Shown here piece by piece: positions 24,779 to 33,066 of a stretch of DNA of 64,000 bases (the first letter of the stretch is position 1; each line of letters begins with the position of its first letter). The notes under the pieces were generated by a model, which worked only from the letters and a program-made list of their open reading frames with translations, did not search any database and was not told the DNA's origin. The translations under genes were made by a program, and so were the position numbers. The stretch comes from Rhodohalobacter halophilus (lineage in GTDB: Bacteria > Bacteroidota > Rhodothermia > Balneolales > Balneolaceae), in contig NZ_MDWE01000012.1 in NCBI RefSeq assembly GCF_001715195.1, positions 62,001 through 126,000 on the forward strand, written 5' to 3'.

Positions 24779-26218
24779 ATGAACTATTTGCACGATATTC
24801 AATCCTTTTTGCCGGGTATAGTTGTTGCGATAACCGGTTTAACCGCTATTCTTATAACAGCTTTTAAGAAGAGTACCGGCCTGGTTTACAACGTATCATT
24901 GGCCGGTCTGGTTGTGGCTACAATATTAGCGATCCAATCACTTTTTGGTGAGGCCGGCACTTCCTTTTCCGGAATGATTGTATATGGAGGGCCTGCTGCA
25001 TTCGGCGGAGTGATTATAACTCTCGGTACGCTGTTGTCTCTGATCTTATCCCGGGAATATTTACAGTCAAAAGGGCTGGAGTCTGGCGAGGTGTACGGTA
25101 TGATGCTTTTTGCAACCACCGGTATGCTGGGGCTGGCTGCATCCAACGATTTGATCAGCCTGTTTGTAAGTCTTGAGACCATGTCTATTAGTCTTTATGT
25201 ACTGGCCGGTTTGTGGTACTCCAAAAACTATGGTGCAGAGTCTGCACTCAAATACTTCTTGCTTGGTGCATTTTCGACCGGATTTTTACTCTACGGAATT
25301 GCCTTGATCTACGGAGCAACCGGTCATACCAACTTCATGGAAATTGCTGCTGCCGCAGATACTTCTCTGCTGTTTTTAGGAGGAGTGGGGATGCTATTGG
25401 TAGGGTTGTTTTTTAAAATATCTGCAGTTCCATTCCATATGTGGACTCCGGACGTATATCAAGGAACTCCCACCACACTTACCGGATATATGGCAACAGC
25501 AGGTAAGGCAGCCGCATTTGTTGCCTTTATCCTCGTTCTGTCCAGAATGCTTTCAGGATCAGAAACAGGCGAATGGAGTCATGTAATTTCCGTTGTGGCT
25601 ATTCTAACTATGATTGTCGGTAATCTGATTGCTCTTGCGCAGGACAATGTAAAGAGAATGCTTGCATACTCCAGTATTGCTCATGCCGGCTATTTGATGG
25701 TTGGCCTTGCGGCAGGTACGGCAGCAGGCTACAGCGGTGTGCTTTACTATCTGTTTGCATACACACTGATGAACATAGGTGCTTTTGGAGTTATTGCGTT
25801 TTATGAAAGAAATAAAGAACTCGATTTTACGGAGATCGACAGTTATGCAGGACTGGGATATAAAGTTCCTGCCATGGGTGTAATGCTCTCAATATTTCTC
25901 TTCTCTCTGGCCGGAATTCCCCCGTTTGTAGGCTTTGTCGGTAAGTACTATGTGTTTGCTGCCGCAGTTCAGGCAGACATGGTTATGTTGGCAATTGTAG
26001 GTGTACTCGCGAGTGCGGCCAGTGTTTACTACTATCTGAGAGTGATGGTATATATGTACTTCAAAGAGGCGCACAAAGAGTACTCTCTCAAATCTCCCGG
26101 AATGCTGTTCAAGCTTCTATTGATCCTGCTTGCGGTTCTGACGGTTTATTATGGAGTGGAGCCGGTACTGCCAACGACCGGTCTTTTCGAGCTTCTTACA
26201 TCTTTTAGCTACGTGTAG
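24779..26218 (+). CDS. nuoN: NADH-quinone oxidoreductase subunit N
   Basis: A 479-residue, about 14-helix subunit. Helix-5 Glu in LETMSISLYVLAGLWY, KISAVPFHMWTPDVYQGTPT with its Lys, Lys in ATAGKAAAFVAFIL, and the helix-12 region YLFAYTLMNIGAFG are typical. It ends the operon and is followed by a terminator. Confidence 0.95.
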   Translation: MNYLHDIQSFLPGIVVAITGLTAILITAFKKSTGLVYNVSLAGLVVATILAIQSLFGEAGTSFSGMIVYGGPAAFGGVIITLGTLLSLILSREYLQSKGLESGEVYGMMLFATTGMLGLAASNDLISLFVSLETMSISLYVLAGLWYSKNYGAESALKYFLLGAFSTGFLLYGIALIYGATGHTNFMEIAAAADTSLLFLGGVGMLLVGLFFKISAVPFHMWTPDVYQGTPTTLTGYMATAGKAAAFVAFILVLSRMLSGSETGEWSHVISVVAILTMIVGNLIALAQDNVKRMLAYSSIAHAGYLMVGLAAGTAAGYSGVLYYLFAYTLMNIGAFGVIAFYERNKELDFTEIDSYAGLGYKVPAMGVMLSIFLFSLAGIPPFVGFVGKYYVFAAAVQADMVMLAIVGVLASAASVYYYLRVMVYMYFKEAHKEYSLKSPGMLFKLLLILLAVLTVYYGVEPVLPTTGLFELLTSFSYV

Positions 26219-26248
26219 CAATAAAATACTTGCTCAGATTTTAAATGG

Positions 26249-26282
26249 TAAAAAGGCTCTCACTTGAGAGCCTTTTCTGTTT
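26249..26282 (+). terminator. Intrinsic terminator of the nuoLMN operon
   Basis: AAAAGGCTCTC (26251-26261) pairs with GAGAGCCTTTT (26266-26276) around loop ACTT, with the T-tract in the 3' arm. It lies about 30 bases past nuoN. Confidence 0.85.
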
Positions 26283-26315
26283 GTGAGGCAGGTGAGAATA
26301 TCTGAGTGCAATAGA

Positions 26316-26346
26316 TTGTGGATCTCCGTTTCAATCCGTATCTTTA
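26316..26346 (+). promoter_or_regulatory. Promoter of the rpsF operon
   Basis: TTGTGG (26316-26321), 17-base spacer, TATCTTTA (26339-26346). The -10 fits both sigma-70 TATCTT and the TAnnTTTG form. The predicted start near 26352 falls just before the leader hairpin. Confidence 0.5.
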
Positions 26347-26354
26347 TAGGCTCT

Positions 26355-26391
26355 GTTGTCGGCGTAACGTACGACGACTGTTTTCAAACAG
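26355..26391 (+). promoter_or_regulatory. Structured 5' leader of the rpsF operon
   Basis: GTTGTCG (26355-26361) pairs with CGACGAC (26372-26378) with a 10-base loop, followed by a second hairpin CTGTTT/AAACAG (26378-26391). r-protein operons starting with rpsF often carry an S6:S18-binding leader for autoregulation; this position and structure are compatible, but the diagnostic motif was not verified. Confidence 0.35.
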
Positions 26392-26423
26392 AAAACAACC
26401 AAAGATAACCTACATATTATAGA

Positions 26424-26810
26424 ATGAAGAAAGATTTCTACGAACTGACTTACATTCTGAATCCCGTTCTCGACGATGAGAAGTTTTCAGAGCTTGTAAG
26501 TTATGTGAACAAACTGATTGAAGATAACGGCGGTGACGTCGTTGAAGTTGATGAGTGGGGTGTTAGAAAGCTCGCCTACGATATCGACAAGAAAAGTTCC
26601 GGTTACTACGTGAACATGTACTTCAATGCTCCGGCCGATGCGATTAATGTGGTTGAGCGAAATATGAGAATTCATGATGACATCATGAGGTATCTCACGC
26701 TCAAGTACGATCCGAAGATGACTCGTTACTATGAACTCAGAAAGAAAGGCGAAGTGCCAACTATTTTTGAAGAGGTAGAGGAAGAGAACGACGATAACGA
26801 CGACGAATAA
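26424..26810 (+). CDS. rpsF: 30S ribosomal protein S6
   Basis: A 128-residue S6: YELTYILNPVLDDEK start, GGDVVEVDEWGVRKLAYDI core strand, and a very acidic C-terminal tail (EEVEEENDDNDDE), like the glutamate-tailed S6 of other bacteria. First gene of rpsF-rpsR-rplI; the ssb gene often found between S6 and S18 is absent. Confidence 0.97.
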   Translation: MKKDFYELTYILNPVLDDEKFSELVSYVNKLIEDNGGDVVEVDEWGVRKLAYDIDKKSSGYYVNMYFNAPADAINVVERNMRIHDDIMRYLTLKYDPKMTRYYELRKKGEVPTIFEEVEEENDDNDDE

Positions 26811-26830
26811 ATCAAATTAGGGAATAGATT

Positions 26831-27082
26831 ATGATTAACAATCCATCGCATCCAAAGAAAGGGCACCTTAAAAGTAAAGAGTGCAAGTTTACTAAAGCAG
26901 GTATTGAATATATCGACTACAAGCAGACTGATGTTTTAGAGCGCTTTATGAACGATCAGGGCAAAATACTGCCTCGCCGGGTAACGGGTACCAGTGCACG
27001 GCATCAGCGAATGCTCTCCAGAGCTGTAAAAAGAGCACGATTTTTGGCTCTGATTCCATATGTAACCGAAAACATGCGATAA
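26831..27082 (+). CDS. rpsR: 30S ribosomal protein S18
   Basis: An 83-residue S18 with [50 protein letters not shown], the family core, here named only by its opening [12 protein letters not shown] and closing [10 protein letters not shown]. It pairs with S6 on the 30S platform. A single Cys remains near the N terminus, so a zinc site is unlikely. Confidence 0.97.
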   Translation: MINNPSHPKKGHLKSKECKFTKAGIEYIDYKQTDVLERFMNDQGKILPRRVTGTSARHQRMLSRAVKRARFLALIPYVTENMR

Positions 27083-27099
27083 GACACAGATATTAGATT

Positions 27100-27546
27100 A
27101 TGAAGCTTATTTTAAAAGAAGACGTAGATAAATTAGGTTCTGCCGGTGATCTAGTTGACGTGAAACCCGGTTACGGACGAAATTTTCTGATCCCAAAAGG
27201 GAAAGCAGTTCTGGCTACTGAAGGTGCCATTCGACAATATGAGCACCTCAAACGAGAAGCAGCTTTGAGAGCTGAACTTTCTGTAGAAGCAGCCAAAGAA
27301 TTGGCGCAACAACTCGAGAACACCTCCGTTACAATTCCTGTAACAGTTGGCGAAGACGAAAAAATTCACGGCACGGTTACAAATATCCAGGTTGCAGAGG
27401 CTCTTGAAGAGCGGGATATTTTGGTTGACCGACGTAAGATTTCGCTTGATCAGGATATCAAAACATTGGGTGAATACACCGCAACTGTTGAAGTTCTTGG
27501 AGAGCTTAAGCCACAAGTTAAGGTTTGGGTTGTTAAAGAGGACTAA
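27100..27546 (+). CDS. rplI: 50S ribosomal protein L9
   Basis: A 148-residue L9: N-terminal domain with LGSAGDLVDVKPGYGRNFLIP (key VKPGYGRNFL), the long connecting helix (about 40-75) and the C-terminal RNA-binding domain. Last of the r-protein trio; dsbD begins 43 bases later. Confidence 0.97.
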   Translation: MKLILKEDVDKLGSAGDLVDVKPGYGRNFLIPKGKAVLATEGAIRQYEHLKREAALRAELSVEAAKELAQQLENTSVTIPVTVGEDEKIHGTVTNIQVAEALEERDILVDRRKISLDQDIKTLGEYTATVEVLGELKPQVKVWVVKED

Positions 27547-27589
27547 GATTGATGTTCTGAGAGTTTAATCTCTTAATTCGATTTATTAA

Positions 27590-29512
27590 ATGAATAAAAT
27601 TGGATTTTTAATGGGGATCGTCTTTATGGCGTTATCCCCATTTTTTGTATATGGACAACTTCTCGATCCGGTAGATTACCGTATCACAAATTCTCCGGAA
27701 ACCGCTCAGGCCGGGGAAATTTTTAGCGTTGAGGTCGAGGCAACGATCGAAGGTGACTGGCACCTCTATTCCGTTTTAAATGATCCGGATGCCGGGCCTT
27801 ATCCAACAACTTTCTCTTCTGGTTCAACCCGAATGGCAGTAGCCGGGCAAGTGGAAGAGAGCGAAGCAGTAATTGCATTCGATCCTAATTTTCAGACAGA
27901 ACTTGGCTGGCACTCAAACGGAGCCGATTTTAAAATCCCAGTAGCCTTTCGGTCAGAGCTGGAAGGTGAACAAACCATTGTGCTGGAGGTTCTCTACCAG
28001 GTATGTGACGATGTCTCCTGTTTACCGCCAAAAACAAAAACGATTGAGGCATCAATCGTTCTGGATGGAGTTGCAGAGAACCCATATACAGATTTTGAAG
28101 AGATAGGGGAAACAGAAGAACTTGTTGCATTCGAATTAACCAGTTCAGGCGGCGTCCCTCTGGATGATCTTTGGGGGTATATCTGGATTGCAATTACTGC
28201 CGGCCTTGCGGCGCTCTTAACGCCCTGTGTATTTCCATTGATACCTCTTACAGTGTCCTATTTTTCCAACCAGGGCTCAGGACAAAAGGGAGAGAAGAAA
28301 TCCAATATTGGGCAGGCGTTAATTTTTGGACTCTCCATAATTTTAATATTTACCGGATTGGGAGCTATCCTTTCCGTAATTCTCGGAGTGAGCGGTGTAA
28401 GTCAGTTTGCATCTAACCCGTGGGTGAATCTGTTTATCGGCATGCTCTTTATCTTTTTTGGGGTGAGCCTTCTTGGTCTATTTGAACTGAGGCTTCCCTA
28501 TCAGCTTACCAACTGGCTGAACAGAAAAAGCAACGAGAGCGGTGGTGTGACAGGTACCCTTTTTATGGGCTTTACAATCAGTGCTGTCTCTTTCTCTTGC
28601 ACAGCACCATTTGTGGGGGCTATTTTAGCCGCAACGGCAGGAGGAGAGTGGTTCTATCCAATTGTGGGGATGCTGGCGTTCTCAACGGCTTTTGCGCTGC
28701 CATTTGTACTCCTGGCACTATTCCCGAGCTATTTAGAGTCTCTGCCCAAAAGCGGATCCTGGATGAACGTGGTAAAAGTGATTCTTGGGTTTGTAATTTT
28801 AGCAGCATCCATCAAGTTTTTGGCGAATGCCGACATTATTTGGGATTGGGGAATTGTTACGAGGCCGCTGGGTATCGCCGCCTGGATCACATTCTTTCTG
28901 CTTGCCGGATTTTACATACTTGGATTTTTTGCACTTCATGGCGAGGAGCGCCCAAAATCAATTACAACCGGTCGTTTACTGCTTGCGATTCCATTTTTGC
29001 TCTTTAGCCTTTATTTGACCCCCGGTATGATGGGCGCATCACTTGGAATTTGGGATGCGTGGCTTCCTGCTTCCAAGGCAACGGATGTAAGTGTCGTTCG
29101 CTCAATTAGCAGTTCAGGAGGCGGGGCTGCTCAAGAGTCCATCTGGTCGGATGATTACGATGCCTCTGTTGAAAAAGCGATCGCAGAAAACCGCCCGATA
29201 TTTATCGATTTTACGGGGTATACATGCACCAACTGCCGGGCTATGGAATCTACTGTTTTTCCATTGGAAAATATCCAAGATAGGTTTTCCCAGATGGAAA
29301 ATGTAAAGCTCTACACGGACGGCGGCTCTAAAGCTGAAGAGAATCAGCAGTTTCAATTCGATCTTACCGGTACCCTTGCTCTTCCCACCTATGTAATTGT
29401 AGATCCGCACAGCGGACAAGTACTGGATCAATTGATTGGCTTTACAAGGGCTCCAGATTTTGAAGAATTTCTAAATAGAGGAATTGAGCGATATCGGCAG
29501 GTTCGATCGTAA
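27590..29512 (+). CDS. dsbD: Thiol:disulfide interchange protein DsbD
   Basis: A 640-residue three-part protein. A signal peptide (about 1-22), an exported N-terminal DsbD-alpha domain with the pair C139/C144 (CDDVSC), an eight-helix membrane domain (about 190-500) with TPCVFPLIPL and SFSCTAPF, and a C-terminal exported thioredoxin domain with C546-x2-C549 in YTCTNCRAME. It passes electrons from cytoplasmic thioredoxin across the membrane for cytochrome c maturation and disulfide repair. It may be cotranscribed with rplI, as no terminator separates them. Confidence 0.94.
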   Translation: MNKIGFLMGIVFMALSPFFVYGQLLDPVDYRITNSPETAQAGEIFSVEVEATIEGDWHLYSVLNDPDAGPYPTTFSSGSTRMAVAGQVEESEAVIAFDPNFQTELGWHSNGADFKIPVAFRSELEGEQTIVLEVLYQVCDDVSCLPPKTKTIEASIVLDGVAENPYTDFEEIGETEELVAFELTSSGGVPLDDLWGYIWIAITAGLAALLTPCVFPLIPLTVSYFSNQGSGQKGEKKSNIGQALIFGLSIILIFTGLGAILSVILGVSGVSQFASNPWVNLFIGMLFIFFGVSLLGLFELRLPYQLTNWLNRKSNESGGVTGTLFMGFTISAVSFSCTAPFVGAILAATAGGEWFYPIVGMLAFSTAFALPFVLLALFPSYLESLPKSGSWMNVVKVILGFVILAASIKFLANADIIWDWGIVTRPLGIAAWITFFLLAGFYILGFFALHGEERPKSITTGRLLLAIPFLLFSLYLTPGMMGASLGIWDAWLPASKATDVSVVRSISSSGGGAAQESIWSDDYDASVEKAIAENRPIFIDFTGYTCTNCRAMESTVFPLENIQDRFSQMENVKLYTDGGSKAEENQQFQFDLTGTLALPTYVIVDPHSGQVLDQLIGFTRAPDFEEFLNRGIERYRQVRS

Positions 29513-29732
29513 AAGTGAATTCAATGCATCTCTGCACAGAAAAAAGTGGCATTTAAAGTATCTAAACGTTTTTTTACATAAAAACTGACTCACAGATAAA
29601 ATTTAGCAAAATAAATAGTGATTCAGTTTGGCAGTTAGGGATATGATCTAATATATTCCACGATACGAACATGTAAACACAGTCGAACACAGATTTTTAA
29701 TATTTATTCAGTATTAAATTAAGGATCTGTCT

Positions 29733-29761
29733 TTGACATTGAAGTGCAAATGATCTATCAT
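29733..29761 (+). promoter_or_regulatory. Promoter of the exbB operon
   Basis: TTGACA (29733-29738), exactly 17 bases, TATCAT (29756-29761): a near-consensus sigma-70 promoter. Predicted transcription start near 29768 leaves a leader of about 40 bases to the ATG at 29810 and rules against the upstream ATG at 29744. Confidence 0.65.
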
Positions 29762-29809
29762 TTTGCTTCAATTTTAGCTCTTAACCAAAACTTAACGCGG
29801 AGTAATAGT

Positions 29810-30520
29810 ATGACTTCATCTTTAGCTCTCTTTTTTCTTCAAGCTGGAGCTGATGCTGGCTTTTTTAACGTAATCGTCGAAAAATTTAATGAAGGTGGTG
29901 AATTCATGTGGCCTGTATTGATAGCCCTGATTCTTGGATTGGCTATCTTTCTTGAGCGCATCATCACATTGAACCTGGCTGATATCAACACCAGAAAATT
30001 TATCCTCGAGGTGCAGGAAGCACTGCAGGAAGGCGGTATTCCAGCTGCACAAGAACTTTGTGCTTCTACAAGAGGTCCAGTTGCATCAGTATTTCAGGCC
30101 GGCCTTATGCGTGCGGATGAAGGTGTAGAGGCTGCTGAAAAGGCCATTACAACTTACGGTTCAATTGAAATGAGTTTCCTTGAAAGAGGACTTGTTTGGC
30201 TTTCACTCTTTATTTCTATTGGTCCGCTACTCGGATTCCTCGGTACTGTAGTAGGTATGATTGAGGCGTTTGATGCCATTGAAGCAGCAGCGGATATTTC
30301 TCCGTCTCTTGTAGCTCGCGGTATTAAAATTGCGCTTTTGACAACTGCAGGTGGTCTGTTGGTAGGTATTATTCTTCAGATCGGGTACAACTACTGTGTA
30401 TCAAAAATTGACCGAATTATTTCAGACATGGAAGAAGGCTCCATTACTCTGATCGACTCTATTATTCTTCTGAAAGAAGGAAAGCAAATTGTTCCTGACA
30501 ACGACTCAGACGAAGCCTAA
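29810..30520 (+). CDS. exbB: MotA/TolQ/ExbB-family proton channel protein
   Basis: A 236-residue protein with three helices: about 35-52, a second in the LVWLSLFISIGPLLGFLGTVVGM segment, and a third in IALLTTAGGLLVGIILQIGYNY. The GTVVGMIEAF and TTAGGLLVGI motifs are diagnostic. With ExbD it uses the proton gradient to energise TonB. Start at 29810 is preferred over 29744 because GCGGAG precedes it and the promoter overlaps the longer version. Confidence 0.93.
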   Translation: MTSSLALFFLQAGADAGFFNVIVEKFNEGGEFMWPVLIALILGLAIFLERIITLNLADINTRKFILEVQEALQEGGIPAAQELCASTRGPVASVFQAGLMRADEGVEAAEKAITTYGSIEMSFLERGLVWLSLFISIGPLLGFLGTVVGMIEAFDAIEAAADISPSLVARGIKIALLTTAGGLLVGIILQIGYNYCVSKIDRIISDMEEGSITLIDSIILLKEGKQIVPDNDSDEA

Positions 30521-30556
30521 AACAAACCATAACCCAAACAATCAAAGGAAATTATT

Positions 30557-30826
30557 ATGATTGATAATTTAGCTATAGGGTTAGTATTAGGCCTGATTGG
30601 TATAGGAGTAGTAGGAATACTGGTTTCCGGAATTCGAAATGTAATTAACGGTAAATCAGACCTGAAGCGAGTAGGTATTATGGGTGTTCCCGTAGCCGTT
30701 TTCGCAATCTCCTATGCTTCGCTGGGTACAGCTAACCAGGCGGGTGTTGCCACCATGTTATTTATGATTGGTGTCATGCTTGTCGGTATTGTGATAACAG
30801 GAACCCGCGGAACATTTAAATTTTAA
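30557..30826 (+). CDS. Small three-helix membrane protein between exbB and exbD
   Basis: An 89-residue protein with three hydrophobic helices (about 5-25, 42-58, 63-82) joined by a short basic loop (RNVINGKSDLKR). I do not recognise a named family. It lies 36 bases after exbB with AAAGGAAA upstream and 4 bases before the first exbD, so it is an integral operon member and a candidate accessory subunit of the energiser. Confidence 0.7.
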   Translation: MIDNLAIGLVLGLIGIGVVGILVSGIRNVINGKSDLKRVGIMGVPVAVFAISYASLGTANQAGVATMLFMIGVMLVGIVITGTRGTFKF

Positions 30827-30830
30827 ATGT

Positions 30831-31373
30831 ATGCTTAATAAAAAGCGAAATAGAGAAAGCGGTGAGATCGACGGTTCATCCCTTGCGGATATCGCCTTTC
30901 TTTTGCTCATCTTCTTTCTTGTTGTAACCACTATTGATGTCGATACAGGTATTGGTCTGGTCTTACCTCCCATACCTGACGATATTGAACCCCCACCGGT
31001 ACGGGAGCGTAACCTGATGAATATTCTGGTTAATGCTCAGGGTATGATTCTGATTGATGAAGAACCTGCTTCAATCGGCGAGGTGCGAGATCGTATCAAG
31101 CGCTTTGTTGATAATAATGGAGTAGATCCTGATCTGTCTGAATCTCCGGATGATGCGATTGTTTCTATCAAGACAGACAGAAGAACGCCATACAACATTT
31201 ATATAGACATGCTTGATGAAGTTATGGGTGCATACGCCGAACTCCGCCATCAGGCATCTATGGACAGATTTGGTGTGCCGTTCACGTCACTTGAACAAAA
31301 CAGTGAAAGACACACTGAGATACGTGATGCGTATCCTAAGAAAATCTCAATCGCAGAACCTGACGAGGGGTAA
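30831..31373 (+). CDS. exbD: Biopolymer transport protein ExbD/TolR, first copy
   Basis: A 180-residue protein. A single helix with SSLADIAFLLLIFFLVVTTID carries the essential Asp (of ADIAF), followed by a periplasmic domain. Longer than the usual ~140 residues through an extra C-terminal segment with DAYPKKISIAEPDEG. It is followed after 5 bases by a second ExbD, an arrangement typical of Bacteroidota. Confidence 0.92.
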   Translation: MLNKKRNRESGEIDGSSLADIAFLLLIFFLVVTTIDVDTGIGLVLPPIPDDIEPPPVRERNLMNILVNAQGMILIDEEPASIGEVRDRIKRFVDNNGVDPDLSESPDDAIVSIKTDRRTPYNIYIDMLDEVMGAYAELRHQASMDRFGVPFTSLEQNSERHTEIRDAYPKKISIAEPDEG

Positions 31374-31378
31374 CGGAT

Positions 31379-31825
31379 ATGGCACATTTTAAGAAGAAAC
31401 AAGCAGGAACTAAGCAGGGTGTACCAACATCTGCAATGCCTGATGTTGTATTTATGCTTCTCATTTTCTTTATGGTAACAACTGTATTGAGAGAAGTTGA
31501 GCTGCAGGTGCAGGTAAATTACGCTGCTGCCGAAAACATTGAAAAAATCGAACAGAAGCGTCTTGTGAGTTATATCTACATCGGGCCTGAAAGACTCTCA
31601 GGCAACCGGTTAGGTGAAACTCGTGTACAGATTGACGACGCTCTTATTGATGACATGGGTTCCATCAGGACTATTATGTATGACAAACTGATGGAAGAAC
31701 CCCGATTGATCGTTTCTCTGCGTGTTGATGAAGACTCTGAATTCGGTATTATTACTGATGTCCAGCAGGAACTTCGACATGCCGGTACACTGAGGATAAA
31801 CTACTCTACCCGACGAGAGATCTAA
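31379..31825 (+). CDS. exbD: Biopolymer transport protein ExbD/TolR, second copy
   Basis: A 148-residue protein with SAMPDVVFMLLIFFMVTTVLRE; the Asp in MPDVVF is the proton-carrying residue. The periplasmic part ends LRINYSTRREI. The two ExbD proteins differ enough to suggest a heteromeric ExbD pair. Confidence 0.92.
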   Translation: MAHFKKKQAGTKQGVPTSAMPDVVFMLLIFFMVTTVLREVELQVQVNYAAAENIEKIEQKRLVSYIYIGPERLSGNRLGETRVQIDDALIDDMGSIRTIMYDKLMEEPRLIVSLRVDEDSEFGIITDVQQELRHAGTLRINYSTRREI

Positions 31826-31848
31826 ATCAACATTATTAACTAACATTT

Positions 31849-31895
31849 TAAAAGGCATTTGCCCTCACTATCGGGTAACTGCCTTTTTTTATTTA
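31849..31895 (+). terminator. Intrinsic terminator of the exb operon
   Basis: AAAGGCA (31851-31857) and GCCC (31861-31864) pair with GGGT (31873-31876) and TGCCTTT (31880-31886), then a run of T. It ends just before the thiL start. Confidence 0.75.
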
Positions 31896-31901
31896 ATCAC
31901 C

Positions 31902-32933
31902 ATGGCAAAAAACAAAGAGTTTCAGCAGATACAGGATATCGGTTTTAAATCGATGATTGATAAGTTTAAAGACTACACCGGTAGCAAACGGAGCAAGGTG
32001 GTAAAAGGAATTGGGGATGATGCTTCTGTAGTAAGAGAAACCGACGGAAACTTAACATGTACCACCTCTGAGATATTTTTGGAAGGAGTACATTTTGATC
32101 TGACCTACACACCGTTTACGCACCTGGGCTATAAAATCGTTACGGCAGCCGTTAGTGATATTTATGCTATGAATGCTGAACCTCTACAGATTCTGATTGA
32201 TGTAGCTGTACCCAATAAGTACTCTGTCCAGATGATAGAAGAGCTCTACAAAGGGATTGACGCGGCAGCTAAGGATTATAACGTTCAGGTTACAGGCGGG
32301 GATACAACGGCATCACATCAGCTTTTGGCAATCTCTGTAACGGCCACAGGTTCTGCTGCGGAAAAGGATATTATTTTTCGGGCGGGTGCTAAACAGGGAG
32401 ATATTATCTGTGTGACCGGTGAACTTGGAAGTGCCATTGCCGGTTTGAGAATTCTGCTTAGAGAAAAGAAGGCGTGGCAGGAGAATCCTGAGCAGCAGTT
32501 CCAGCCCGACTTACAGGCTTATGAACATGTTGTTCAGCGTCAACTTCTCCCAAAAGCCAGAATTGATCTTTATCAAGCTCTTGGAGAGTCTGACATTAAG
32601 CCCAACTGCATGATTGATTTGACACAAGGACTTGTGGCAGATCTGACAGAAGTTCTTAGGCAATCGGGGGTAGGTGCAGAGATCTATTCTCCCGCTGTTC
32701 CAATCAGTCTCGAAGCGCGAAATGTGGCCGATGAGATGAATGAGGACGTTGATAAGTATGCTTTTTACGGCGGTGAAGATTTTGAGATGCTGTTTACTTT
32801 ACCTGAACCACTCGTGGAAAAATTCAAAGCTGAGTTTGATGATTTTATTGTAATTGGACGTATTTCAGATAAGGATAAACAACTCACCGTTAATACGGGA
32901 GAAGAGCACAATTATCAAATTGATTTGAACTAA
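31902..32933 (+). CDS. thiL: Thiamine-monophosphate kinase-like protein
   Basis: A 343-residue PurM/ThiL-family ATPase. IGDDASVV, VSDIYAMNAEP, TGGDTT and YGGEDFEML follow ThiL closely. It phosphorylates thiamine monophosphate to the diphosphate. Two motifs differ from the usual form: TSEIFLEGVHFD has Glu where most have Asp (TTDLLVEGVHF), and IDLTQGLVADL has Gln where the metal-binding Asp of ISDGL(S/A)xDL is expected. Either the enzyme tolerates this or its activity is changed. Stand-alone gene without other thiamine genes. Confidence 0.82.
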   Translation: MAKNKEFQQIQDIGFKSMIDKFKDYTGSKRSKVVKGIGDDASVVRETDGNLTCTTSEIFLEGVHFDLTYTPFTHLGYKIVTAAVSDIYAMNAEPLQILIDVAVPNKYSVQMIEELYKGIDAAAKDYNVQVTGGDTTASHQLLAISVTATGSAAEKDIIFRAGAKQGDIICVTGELGSAIAGLRILLREKKAWQENPEQQFQPDLQAYEHVVQRQLLPKARIDLYQALGESDIKPNCMIDLTQGLVADLTEVLRQSGVGAEIYSPAVPISLEARNVADEMNEDVDKYAFYGGEDFEMLFTLPEPLVEKFKAEFDDFIVIGRISDKDKQLTVNTGEEHNYQIDLN

Positions 32934-33066
32934 CCGGGCATGAAAATGAGGTCAATTACGTTGTAACGGGGTGCATGAATCACGTCAGCGTAAAAAAGTG
33001 AAACTGCATAATGTTACAGAAAAGAGTTATATTTAATGCTCTTTTAGTTTTACCAAAGAAGATTTA

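Noticed and set aside
29744-29809. Longer exbB start
   Set aside because: Would begin inside the promoter (-10 at 29756-29761); the 29810 ATG has a better ribosome binding site.
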